From assembly GCA_903850425.1 (NCBI GenBank), contig CAINLR010000070.1, positions 43,160-107,159 on the forward strand: a stretch of DNA of 64,000 bases, read 5' to 3'. This DNA comes from an uncultured Verrucomicrobia subdivision 3 bacterium (lineage in GTDB: Bacteria > Verrucomicrobiota > Verrucomicrobiia > Limisphaerales > UBA11358). Under the pieces are notes generated by a model. That model did no database searches, was not told the origin of the DNA, and was given only the letters and a program-made list of their open reading frames with translations. The position numbers and the translations under genes are program-made. Position 1 is the stretch's first letter. The number at the start of each line of letters is the position of its first letter. Shown here in pieces: positions 16,490-25,138 of the stretch.

Positions 16490-17599
16490 TCAAATGGCAA
16501 ACAGCGCGTGGAAAACAAGTTTCCCGCCGAAGAGCCAGATGACCGCCGCGAGCGCGATGTAGGGACCGTAGGGCATCCGCGATGACCACTCACGCTTGCC
16601 CAGCACGATCAAAACCACGCCAACCGCCGCGCCGATCATCGAGCTAACCATGAGTGAAAACAAGGCCCCCTGCCAACCGATGAAGGCCCCGATGGCGCCC
16701 ATGAATTTCACGTCGCCCAAACCCATCGCCTCGCGCGGCACGACGATTTCCGAGCAGACGGCTTCGAGATGCTTCACCGTTTCCGGGTTGATGCGCTCGT
16801 CGCCGATTTTCAATTCCTGCGGCGACAACCGCAGGGTGACGTCCTGATAACCCCGGTCCACCAGTTCGACGGTTTGCGCCGACAACACAATCGCGTCCGA
16901 CTTGCGGTAGAAAAACTCTTCGTAGGGAATCTCCTTATCCGGCAGGCAAAGCGCCGTTTCGGAGAAAACGATTTTGGTGCCCGGCTCCAGCTTCAGGCGT
17001 TGCCGGCCAAACATCAATTTGCCCAGCCGCAAAATCGCATAGACAATCCCGGCGCCGGCGGCGAGGCCCACCAGGCCGCGCCCCATCCCCTGCCCGTTCG
17101 TGGTGGCCTCATGCAAGCGCGGCAGCAGAAAAGAGATCACCAAACCAGCCGCCGCACCGCCCAGGGTGATTTCGTCGGGAATGATGAAATGCTCGAAGTC
17201 AATGAAGGTGGCGGTGATCAAGCCGGCGAGAAAAACCGTGTAAACGAGCGCCAGCCACACCGACTGCTGGCCAAACATCAGCCAGCAACTGAGAAACATC
17301 AGGCCGGTGAGCAGTTCCACGACGAAGTAGCGCGGCGAGATCGGCGCGGCGCAGTTTTTGCACCGGCCACGCAGCCAGAGCCAGGTCAGCAGCGGAACAT
17401 TCAAGTAGAACGGGATTGCGTATTTGCAGTGCGGACAGTGCGACGGCGGCGTGACAATGCTCAGGTCCAGCGGCATCCGGTAAATGCACACATTGAGGAA
17501 GCTGCCGACAATGCAGCCGAAGGCGAAGAACACGAGCGACCAGAAGTGGAACGGCACGAGTGCCCAGTTGTGCGTGTCAAAGATGGCGTCAATGCCCAT
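16490..17599 (-). CDS. Prepilin peptidase (A24 family)
   Basis: This integral membrane aspartic protease cleaves and N-methylates type IV prepilins and type II secretion pseudopilins. The product is 369 residues, longer than the usual 250-290. The N-terminal zinc-binding C-P-H-C (55-58) and C-K-N-C (80-83) are present. Catalytic aspartates lie in F-I-D-F-E-H-F-I-I-P-D-E and G-L-G-D-V-K-F. Between these is an extra soluble loop of about 100 residues (from L-M-F-G-R-Q-R-L-K to E-A-V-C-S-E), rich in charged residues, that the core family lacks. The likely substrates include the two prepilin-like proteins at 59978-61763. It overlaps aroE by 11 bases. Confidence 0.93.
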   Translation of the reverse strand: MGIDAIFDTHNWALVPFHFWSLVFFAFGCIVGSFLNVCIYRMPLDLSIVTPPSHCPHCKYAIPFYLNVPLLTWLWLRGRCKNCAAPISPRYFVVELLTGLMFLSCWLMFGQQSVWLALVYTVFLAGLITATFIDFEHFIIPDEITLGGAAAGLVISFLLPRLHEATTNGQGMGRGLVGLAAGAGIVYAILRLGKLMFGRQRLKLEPGTKIVFSETALCLPDKEIPYEEFFYRKSDAIVLSAQTVELVDRGYQDVTLRLSPQELKIGDERINPETVKHLEAVCSEIVVPREAMGLGDVKFMGAIGAFIGWQGALFSLMVSSMIGAAVGVVLIVLGKREWSSRMPYGPYIALAAVIWLFGGKLVFHALFAI

Positions 17600-18518
17600 A
17601 AATATTTTGTTCGAGCGCGCGGCGCATCACGTCGCGCGGGGCCGTTTGGCCGGTCCAGATTTCAAACGCCTTCGCGCCCTGGTGCAGCAACATGCCCAGG
17701 CCGTTGGCCGTTTTGCAACCGGCGGCTTTGGCGGCGGCGAGCAAGGGCGTTGCCGCCGGACGATAGATCATGTCGTAAACGGCGCGGGTTTGCTTCAGGG
17801 AAAACCGGCTTTCGTCGAGCGGCGACGCGTCCTCGGATTTCAGGCCGAGCGAGGTGGCGTTAATGACCAGATCCACTTCGGTTTTGGGATAGTCCAGCCC
17901 GACATAGACGGCGGGAAAGTTCTTTTTTATTTCAACCTGAAGGTCGAGTGTTTTTGAGAAGGTCCGGTTGACCAGGAACAGTTCCAGCACATTTTCCGAA
18001 GCGAGCTTCAAGGCCGCCGTGCGTCCGGCACCACCGGCTCCGAGCAGCAAAACTTTTTTTCCAGACAGCTCAATGCTCAAATCCTCACGCAACGCCGCCG
18101 CCAACCCTTCCGCGTCGGTGTTGAAACCTTGCGCGCGAATTTCAACCGGCGCGCCCTGATGAAATTCCCGCAACGGCAGCCAGTCGCTTTTTTCAGTGCG
18201 TCCCTCAAAACGAATGGTGTTCACCGCGCCCCAGACTTTCGCGGATTCATCCAGCGCGTCCACCATATCCACCGCGAGCAGCTTGTGCGGCACGGTTAAA
18301 TTCAATCCGGCAAAGCCCATCGCTCGCGCGCCTTCGATGGCGGCGCGGAGATTTTTCGGGTCCACTTCAAACGCAAGATAGCGCCAGTTCAGACCGAGCG
18401 CGGCGAAGGCGGCGTTGTGCATCGCGGGCGAGGCGGAATGCCGAATGGGCAGGCCATAGACCGCGCACAAGCTCGTGGCGGCATTAATGGCGGTTGGAAC
18501 CGGTTGAGGCACGCGCAA
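17589..18518 (-). CDS. aroE: Shikimate dehydrogenase AroE
   Basis: This NADP-dependent enzyme reduces 3-dehydroshikimate to shikimate in aromatic amino acid synthesis. The product is 309 residues with a TTG start at 18518, a little longer than the usual 270-290; a start further in is possible. Family motifs are Y-G-L-P-I-R-H-S-A-S-P-A-M-H-N, G-L-N-L-T-V-P-H-K, V-N-T-I-R, the Rossmann loop L-L-L-G-A-G-G-A-G-R-T, N-A-T-S-L-G, and Y-D-M-I-Y-R-P. It shares 11 bases with the following prepilin peptidase gene, so the two are probably co-transcribed. Confidence 0.93.
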   Translation of the reverse strand: MRVPQPVPTAINAATSLCAVYGLPIRHSASPAMHNAAFAALGLNWRYLAFEVDPKNLRAAIEGARAMGFAGLNLTVPHKLLAVDMVDALDESAKVWGAVNTIRFEGRTEKSDWLPLREFHQGAPVEIRAQGFNTDAEGLAAALREDLSIELSGKKVLLLGAGGAGRTAALKLASENVLELFLVNRTFSKTLDLQVEIKKNFPAVYVGLDYPKTEVDLVINATSLGLKSEDASPLDESRFSLKQTRAVYDMIYRPAATPLLAAAKAAGCKTANGLGMLLHQGAKAFEIWTGQTAPRDVMRRALEQNIYGH

Positions 18519-18841
18519 TTTATATGCGGGCAGGGCGCGAGTTCAAAGCGCAAAGTCGGCGGTGACCGTCAAAATGGAGGCTAACGGAATAGAATGTTCG
18601 GATGCACGCGGGCCAAGGATGGGGCGCAGGCTTGCCAGCCTGCCCCATGTCAGCGGCGGATTTCCTTTCGGAATTGAGGTTCAAACTGCCGCGGTTAGCC
18701 GGCGCTACAAACCCCGTTTGGAAACCAAACGGGGTTTGCGCCACAGATCTCGTCGTTAAGGGTTAATTGTGAATGTCGGAACCTGATCACGCCACTCGGC
18801 AATCACCATCACAACCTTCGAGTGGATTTCAGACTCACCGC
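18519..18841. other. Gene-free stretch with two hairpins
   Basis: These 323 bases lie between the aroE start and the 3' end of the beta-strand-repeat gene. I see no credible gene. The stretch holds a hairpin built on ggcaggctggcaagcctgc-like sequence near 18620-18645 and the longer stem-loop listed at 18709-18737. It should contain the aroE promoter, which I cannot place. Confidence 0.4.
18709..18737. repeat. 13-bp inverted repeat (stem-loop)
   Basis: aaaccccgtttgg (18709-18721) and ccaaacggggttt (18725-18737) are perfect reverse complements with a 3-base loop. Partial outer pairing is given by ggcgc and gcgcc. It lies about 100 bases beyond the 3' end of the beta-strand-repeat gene and could terminate it, or belong to a dispersed repeat family. 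Confidence 0.6.
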
Positions 18842-21800
18842 TTAATTCCCATTCCAAGACATGCGGTAGTAAGCCGACGACGGAATAGTGCCGAGATCAC
18901 TGAAGTTGTCGGTCACGCTGAACGCGCCGTTGCTGGGCGTGTTGGTGGTCAGAATGTTTACCCAGTTCACCAGATTCGTCGAACGTTCCACTTCATACTT
19001 GTAGCCGGGAATGCCGGCGAATTCCACCGTGGCCGTGCTGCCGCTGACCGTGACGCTCGCGTTCTGCCCGGAGACGAACGGTGCGGCCACCAAGGTGACC
19101 GTAGCGGTGGCGCTGCCGCCGTTGCCGTCGGCCACCGTGTAGGCGAACTGGTCATTGACCAGGTTGGTGTTGACGTAGGTAACGTAGCCACCCGCGATGG
19201 TCAGGGTGACGCCGTTGGTGCTGGTGCCGACGCTGCTTAGAGTCAGCGGATCGCCGTCCGCATCGGCCGCATTCGTCAGAAGATTCGGCACCGCGATCTG
19301 CCAACTGTTCACGCTGCCCCGGCTGTAGCTGGCATTGTTCGCCGTCGGGGCGTGGTTGACGACGAGGTAAAGTTCGCCGCCGACAATTTTCAGCGTTGTC
19401 AGCGCGCCCGAAGCGAATCCGGCGCCGAGCACCGTCACCGGCGAACTCGCCACAGCTCCGGCCACTGCGCCACCGGTCGTGGCGGAAATGAGCTTGTAAC
19501 TGCCCGCCGGCAAGGCCGTGCCGATAACCGTCACGGTCACGGCATTGTTGTTCAAAGACAGTGTGCCGTTGGTCACCGCCAGCGTCGCGGTGCCGTTGGT
19601 GTAGTTCAAGGCCACGGAACCCGCGGTCAGCGTGGCATTGCCGGCGATGAGGCCGGTCGCACCCGTGCCGCTCAACGTCTGACCCGCACCGAGCGTGAAG
19701 GCGGAGGACAAGCCGCTCACGTCAAACGTGGCCCCGCTGCCGATGACAATGCCCGGCGAGTTCGCAATCGTCGCCGTGCCGGTCAGCGCCAGCACGCCGT
19801 TGCTGATGGTGGTGGTGCCCGAGTAAGTGTTGTTGCCGCTCAGGAACAACGTGCGCAACCCATTCATCATGATGCTGGACGGCGACAGCTCGCTGATGCT
19901 GCCGAGCGAGAGGTCCGCACTGGTTTGAGGCGCGGTGTTCCAGCCAGGAGTCTTGGGAGAAAATGTAATTGTGCCGCCGGTCAAGGTAGCGCTCTGGAAT
20001 ACGACCGTGGAACCCGCTCCATTCACGTCCACGCCGAGTTCCTGTCCACCGCCGATGGTCAGATTGCCCATCGTGACGCTGGTGCCGGCCAACCCACTGA
20101 GCGGGTCAACCACGGCCAAGCCCGCGCCGGAAATTGCGATGTTATTACCCAAGATGGTGCTGCCGCCGCTGAGGTTGCGCAGGTTCAGTTCAGAAAAAGA
20201 GCCGTTGACGGTGTTGTTCGTGAGCACCCCGGCCGTGATAACAATCTTGCCGGTGCCTACAGGGCTATAGGGTCCCGCCACAGAAGTCTGGATTTCACCT
20301 TTGATGCCTTTGGCGAGAATCACGGTGCCGCTGAAATCACTCGGACCGGTAGTGCGGAAACGGAAGCCCGCGCCGCTGTCAGGGGAAACGTCATTGGTGA
20401 CACCGGCCACAATGACCGTGCCGCTGCCATGCCAGACATTCGTGCTGGCCACTTCGAGGGGATCGGTCGCGCCGAGTGTGTTCGGATCAGCGATCAACAG
20501 GGTGGAGGTCGTGCCCGCCACCGCTGTCACATCCGGGCGGAACGGATTTTGGACCACGCTCACGCCCAGCGTGCCGCCGGCGAGCAGCACGTTGTTGACA
20601 ATGTTGGAAACCACGAGCACCACGGTGGCACCGTTGGTCACCGTGATGTTGCCCGTGCCCGGCGCACCGACCGTGCCCAGACGCACCGTGCCCCCGTTGG
20701 CAAGCAGGCCGCCGGCAAAACTGTTGGCACCGCTCAAGGTCAGCGTGCTGTTGTTCTTCTTCGTCAACGAACCGGTGCCGGAAATGACAGTGCTGAGCGC
20801 GAGGTCGTCGGTGCGGCTGAAAACCAGCGCGCCATTGTTGACAATCGCGCCACCCGGCAGATTGCCGTTGGCATCGTTGAGGCCGACTTGCACGGTGCCG
20901 GCCACAATGTTCAAGCCGCCGGAAATACCGCTGCCCGCATTGTCCAGCACGAGCGTGCCGTTGCTGACCACGATGCCGCCGTTGAAACTGTCGCCGCCGG
21001 ATTCCGCCAGCGTGAGCGTGCCAGGACCGTGCTTGATGAGACTGGTAATTCCGCTGATTTTGCCCGTGCCGTTGAAGGTGTAGTTGAGCGCGTTGTTGGT
21101 GACCAGCAGGCTGAACGGCGCTGCGGTGGTGTTCAGCGTGACCACATTATTGCTGGCGGTGTCATCAAACCTCAGTGCGTCCAAATCCGCATACGCGGTC
21201 GGCACGAGCGTCGTCGCATCTTGCCAGTTCGTCGTGGTCGTATCCCAACTACTGGTAAGCACGGCGTTGGTCGCGCCGACCCATACAATCGAGGCTGCCA
21301 CCGCCGGCGGGGAAACGAGCAGGTCAATGCGATTGTTCGCGCTATTATCCACCAACGTGCCGCTGAAACCGCCGGTGAGCGGCGTCAGCGTCAAACTGGA
21401 AAAAGGATTCGCCCCCGTATAGCTGATGAGGGGAAAGGTGGTGAGGCCAGAGACATTGGCCACCGAGCCGATGGTGATCGTCGTCGTGCCACTGGTGCCG
21501 ACGGTGGTCGCCACGATGTTGCTCACAATCGAGCTGCCATTGAGGCTCAACTGCAAGGTTCCGCCGGTGAGGTTCAGCGCGGTCAGCGGCGCGGCAGGCG
21601 TGCCGGCGGTGTTCGTCACGATGAAGGTGCCGCTGTTCACGTTGACGATGCTCGTGCCAGTGCCGACGGCAATGCTGCCCACGGCCAGCGTGCCATTGGT
21701 CACGTTCAAGGTGCCGGTGGAAGTTCCGGCCGTGCCCAGATAAATCGCCATCACGACGCTGTTGGCCGTCAACGTCCCCGTGCCGGTGATATTGATGGTC

Positions 21801-22966
21801 CCGGTTGCGGTCTGGTTGGTGGCCGGGTTGAGGCCCGCGAAGCCGGAGACAGCCGTCATCATCGCGTTCGTCAGATTGACCACACTGATGTTGCCAGCAC
21901 TGAAAGAGAGGGTGCCTATGCTGGCCGGATTGGTGCCGCTGGCGGACGCGGGTCTGCCCAGCACCAGGGCGGTGATGAGAGCGTTGACCGTGCCGTTTCT
22001 AAAATCAACATTGCCACTGCCGGCGACGCTGGTGCCGCTTTGCGCGAGCCCGTCGCCAATCGCCAGTCGTTTCACCGCCGTCGTGCTGAAGCCGCGCAGC
22101 GACACATACGGATTCGCCCCCCCATTGGTGAAGACGGGGTTGAAGCGCATCATGGCGGCGCTCTGGCGGGATAAGCCCACGCCGATGTTGTCGGCCAAAA
22201 TAGTGTTGGTGATGCCCAGGTTCAAAACCCCGCCGGGGCTCGCGCCGTTGGCGCTGGTATTGTCGCCCAGGATCAACGCCGATGCGTTGCCTGTGCCATT
22301 CGTGGGCAGGCTGAGGAAATTCGTCATGGCCAAGAAAAGAACCCCGTCGCTATTTCGCGCGCCACTTCCGATCCACATCGCCGCTGTGGCGGCCGTATTG
22401 CTAACGATGAAGGTTCCCAGACCGCTCAGGTCCAGCACCGGGGCAATGCCCGCCAAACTGGCATTGGTCGAGGCCACATACACGCCACCGGCGGCCGGGC
22501 CGGTGATCAGCAGCGTGCCGTTCGCGCCGGTGATGGTATTGGTGGTGATGGCTTGGCCAAGCGGCAGCATATGCAGGGCGGCGGTGGGAGCAGTGCTGAT
22601 CCCATTGGTCAAGATCGTCGTGCCCGTTATCGTCAAGGTCTGGCCGGGCTGGATGAGCGTGGTGTGCGTGGTGCTGATGTTGGTGAAATTAAGCGACAAA
22701 CAATTGGTGCTGGTATCCACCACATTGTTCACGGTGCCAACCAGCACCGGCCCGTTGTTGCCAAACAAAACATGGTTGTTTTTCGGGTAGGCGGAAGCTC
22801 CCGACCAATTGAGTGTATCCGACCAATTGGTGGTGGCGGACGTGCCGGGGATACCGACCCACAATTCGTTATCCGCCACGGCCAGGCGGGTGGCAAACAC
22901 CACGGCGACCAGCACAAGCAAGCGGTGGAGTTTGGACAATAAGTTTCGGAGCGCGGTGAGTTTCAT
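18842..22966 (-). CDS. Giant secreted protein with autotransporter-associated beta-strand repeats
   Basis: The 1374-residue product has a signal peptide (K-L-H-R-L-L-V-L-V-A-V-V-F-A-T-R-L-A-V-A). Many repeats of the autotransporter-associated beta-strand type follow, for example G-P-G-T-L-T-L ... G-G-I-V-V-S-N-G-T-L-V-L-D, L-T-L-S-G-A-N-S-F-A-G-G, and N-N-T-Y-S-G-T-T-T-I-S-N-G-V-L-A-L. Near the C-terminus is a cadherin/tandem-95-like module (D-A-D-G-D-P-L-T-L ... F-A-Y-T-V-A-D-G-N-G-G), then a final module Y-K-Y-E-V-E-R-S-T-N-L-V-N-W ending Y-Y-R-M-S-W-N-G-N. No outer-membrane beta-barrel and no PEP-CTERM signal is visible, so it is not a classical autotransporter. It is probably a cell-surface or secreted fibre of unknown role. 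ATG 22966 is chosen because it opens the signal peptide; the frame continues to 23146. Confidence 0.88.
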   Translation of the reverse strand: MKLTALRNLLSKLHRLLVLVAVVFATRLAVADNELWVGIPGTSATTNWSDTLNWSGASAYPKNNHVLFGNNGPVLVGTVNNVVDTSTNCLSLNFTNISTTHTTLIQPGQTLTITGTTILTNGISTAPTAALHMLPLGQAITTNTITGANGTLLITGPAAGGVYVASTNASLAGIAPVLDLSGLGTFIVSNTAATAAMWIGSGARNSDGVLFLAMTNFLSLPTNGTGNASALILGDNTSANGASPGGVLNLGITNTILADNIGVGLSRQSAAMMRFNPVFTNGGANPYVSLRGFSTTAVKRLAIGDGLAQSGTSVAGSGNVDFRNGTVNALITALVLGRPASASGTNPASIGTLSFSAGNISVVNLTNAMMTAVSGFAGLNPATNQTATGTINITGTGTLTANSVVMAIYLGTAGTSTGTLNVTNGTLAVGSIAVGTGTSIVNVNSGTFIVTNTAGTPAAPLTALNLTGGTLQLSLNGSSIVSNIVATTVGTSGTTTITIGSVANVSGLTTFPLISYTGANPFSSLTLTPLTGGFSGTLVDNSANNRIDLLVSPPAVAASIVWVGATNAVLTSSWDTTTTNWQDATTLVPTAYADLDALRFDDTASNNVVTLNTTAAPFSLLVTNNALNYTFNGTGKISGITSLIKHGPGTLTLAESGGDSFNGGIVVSNGTLVLDNAGSGISGGLNIVAGTVQVGLNDANGNLPGGAIVNNGALVFSRTDDLALSTVISGTGSLTKKNNSTLTLSGANSFAGGLLANGGTVRLGTVGAPGTGNITVTNGATVVLVVSNIVNNVLLAGGTLGVSVVQNPFRPDVTAVAGTTSTLLIADPNTLGATDPLEVASTNVWHGSGTVIVAGVTNDVSPDSGAGFRFRTTGPSDFSGTVILAKGIKGEIQTSVAGPYSPVGTGKIVITAGVLTNNTVNGSFSELNLRNLSGGSTILGNNIAISGAGLAVVDPLSGLAGTSVTMGNLTIGGGQELGVDVNGAGSTVVFQSATLTGGTITFSPKTPGWNTAPQTSADLSLGSISELSPSSIMMNGLRTLFLSGNNTYSGTTTISNGVLALTGTATIANSPGIVIGSGATFDVSGLSSAFTLGAGQTLSGTGATGLIAGNATLTAGSVALNYTNGTATLAVTNGTLSLNNNAVTVTVIGTALPAGSYKLISATTGGAVAGAVASSPVTVLGAGFASGALTTLKIVGGELYLVVNHAPTANNASYSRGSVNSWQIAVPNLLTNAADADGDPLTLSSVGTSTNGVTLTIAGGYVTYVNTNLVNDQFAYTVADGNGGSATATVTLVAAPFVSGQNASVTVSGSTATVEFAGIPGYKYEVERSTNLVNWVNILTTNTPSNGAFSVTDNFSDLGTIPSSAYYRMSWNGN

Positions 22967-23166
22967 AGGTGGGAGCGGGCTTGGTTTGGGTTGGCTTAGA
23001 CAACTTGTTTGATATGGTTCCCCCCGCGCCATTCCAACATGGGGACGGCTCCACATTGGGCCTTGCGCGGGGTTGCTGGCGGCCAAAATGCCACACGCGC
23101 CACAGGCATTCAATATCGAACTGAAGGTTTTCCCGGCGCAAACCAAGGCCGCCGGGCGAAGGCAAT

Positions 23167-25008
23167 TTATGCCGCGGCGTTCAACTTCAGCCGCTGCTCC
23201 GCCTGTTCGTTGGTCAGATTTTCCTTCGCGCGCAGCACGGCCATCCCCACCACCGGCGGATACGCCTGATCCGCCTTCATGCGCGGCTCGACGTATTCAA
23301 TGATGTCAAACAGCAGCGCGTTGGCGGCTTCGTAATTCAACGCCGTCAGCTTGGTGATGTAACGCGTGGCGCGGTCAATCAGCTTCAAGTTGCTCGGCAC
23401 CACCCAGACCATGTAATTCCCCATCACGCGGCCAAGCCGCACCATCGTGCAGGTGGAAAGGGCATTCATCACCAGCTTCACCGCCACGCGCGTGACGCCG
23501 TCAAGGAGCAGAGCTGTTTCCGGCACGGACACCAGCACCGAAAGTTCCACGGCAGCCACCAGCTCGGCAGGCAGTTGGCGGCCAAAATAAATCAGCCCGG
23601 TGTGCGCTTTATTGGCTTTCGCGATGGCCAGTTGCTTGAGTTGAAATTGACGCGCGGACGCCTTCTCTTTCGTGGTCGTCACCGCAATCGCGCTGTCCTT
23701 GAACACGAGCGAGCGATACTTGATACCGTTGCTGCCGATCTTGTAACGCATCAATCCGTCCGCTTTGATGCGCTCCACGATTTCCAGCGTGCGCTCGACT
23801 TTCGCTTCCTCGACAAGGGCGACAATTTCCGACCTGGTCCACTCGACGCACCGCGGCTTGCGCTTGAGAATGTTGTGCCAGGCGTTGTCCGTCCAATCAT
23901 CCGGCAAAAACAAAAACGCCCAGGACTCGGCGGCTTTGTCATCATCAAACTTGCGGAACGGCGGCGTGCAATACGTCGGCGAACGCTCGGTCGTGTCCGT
24001 CAACACATCAATGCCCAATCGGTCCGCGAAATAGCTGTTCTTGTGGGTGCCGCGATAAACCGATTCCTCCAGCGCGACCATTTTCGCCAGTGCCGCCAGC
24101 AATTCCGGCGACCGCAGGTTTTTGAACAGCGCTTCGAGTTGGGTGAGAAAATCGGCCGGAGCGGCGGCGGCAGGTTGGCCAAGCAGTTCGCGCGCGACCA
24201 TTTCCAAAACCGTCAGCAGCACGCAGAGTTGAATCGAGGTCGCCTGCATCCGCGTGGAACCCGTGATGCTCATGGGCCCGGTGGTGAGATTTATCTTCTC
24301 GATGCGCGCGTCCTGAATGACTTCGCGGCTGCGCGCGACGTGCTGGCAGAGAATGTCGTCGGGATTGTTATAGACGAAATACACCTTCGCGCCGGCGTCC
24401 ACCCCCGCCCAGGCCGTGCCGATGACGAACGACGTTTCGCCGCCTTCCGTGATGGCGAACACCACATCTTTGGCGGACACGCCGAGATCGTTGATCTGCT
24501 TTCTGCCGAACGCGGTGAAATCCTCGAAGCCCTCCACCGATTTGATCAGCGCATAATCACCACCCGCCATCACGCTGAAGGTGCGGTTTTCAAAATCTTC
24601 GTAGCAGCCAGCGCGAGGCGGCTCTGACTTGTCTTTAGCCAGCGCCTCGTTACCTCGGCTGTTACCCTGCGGTTTCCAGAAATCGCGCCAGATGGAATCC
24701 AGCAAAATGCTCAACCGCCCCGTCGAGCCGCAGCCGGTGAAGAAGATGCGCCCGCCGCTCTTGATGGCCGCTCCCACGGTGGCGGCGATCGCCGTCGCCC
24801 GCCCCGATTGCACGAACTCGCGGTATGTGTTCAGCACATCTTCATCCGCTTGAAACAACAGGTTCAGCGCGGCCGCAACGTCGCCCTTGGCCACCTCGCT
24901 GAGATTGGCGGTGACCGGATGCGACGATTCGGTGACCAGCGCGCCGAGCTTGAACTGGCCGCTAATTTCCAAAAAATCCAATGACCGGTCCAGTGAACTT
25001 GAACTCAT
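23167..25008 (-). CDS. Two-domain SIS protein (MurQ / glucokinase-regulator-like)
   Basis: This 613-residue cytoplasmic protein carries two sugar isomerase (SIS) domains. The first has G-G-R-I-F-F-T-G-C-G-S-T-G-R-L-S, A-I-T-E-G-G-E-T-S-F-V-I-G, and G-P-M-S-I-T-G-S-T-R-M-Q-A-T, close to N-acetylmuramic acid 6-phosphate etherase (MurQ). The second (L-A-I-A-K-A-N-K-A-H-T-G ... G-V-T-R-V-A-V-K-L-V-M-N-A-L-S-T-C-T) is more divergent. The length fits the double-SIS glucokinase-regulatory-protein-like group better than the 300-residue MurQ. Etherase activity or sugar-phosphate sensing are both possible. About residues 110-135 look like an extra segment inside the first domain. Confidence 0.8.
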   Translation of the reverse strand: MSSSSLDRSLDFLEISGQFKLGALVTESSHPVTANLSEVAKGDVAAALNLLFQADEDVLNTYREFVQSGRATAIAATVGAAIKSGGRIFFTGCGSTGRLSILLDSIWRDFWKPQGNSRGNEALAKDKSEPPRAGCYEDFENRTFSVMAGGDYALIKSVEGFEDFTAFGRKQINDLGVSAKDVVFAITEGGETSFVIGTAWAGVDAGAKVYFVYNNPDDILCQHVARSREVIQDARIEKINLTTGPMSITGSTRMQATSIQLCVLLTVLEMVARELLGQPAAAAPADFLTQLEALFKNLRSPELLAALAKMVALEESVYRGTHKNSYFADRLGIDVLTDTTERSPTYCTPPFRKFDDDKAAESWAFLFLPDDWTDNAWHNILKRKPRCVEWTRSEIVALVEEAKVERTLEIVERIKADGLMRYKIGSNGIKYRSLVFKDSAIAVTTTKEKASARQFQLKQLAIAKANKAHTGLIYFGRQLPAELVAAVELSVLVSVPETALLLDGVTRVAVKLVMNALSTCTMVRLGRVMGNYMVWVVPSNLKLIDRATRYITKLTALNYEAANALLFDIIEYVEPRMKADQAYPPVVGMAVLRAKENLTNEQAEQRLKLNAAA

Positions 25009-25138
25009 TGGGATGATTTAATGAAATTGCCAGCGGCGTGTCACGCCGATTGCTCGCGGTGGCAAACCAGCCGTGCTCCCCCGTTTTGGGAGGCGGATTG
25101 CGCTTGCCCAGAGGCGAGGTGATCGGCATTTTTTCCCG

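Noticed and set aside
18842..18960. PEP-CTERM sorting signal at the end of the beta-strand-repeat protein
   Set aside because: No P-E-P motif followed by a membrane helix and basic tail is present; the protein ends in W-N-G-N.
19352..22174. 940-codon open frame antisense to the beta-strand-repeat gene
   Set aside because: It is the shadow of a low-complexity, GC-rich repeat gene. The translation is Arg/Gly/His/Ala-rich without domains, while the other strand has a signal peptide and recognised repeats.
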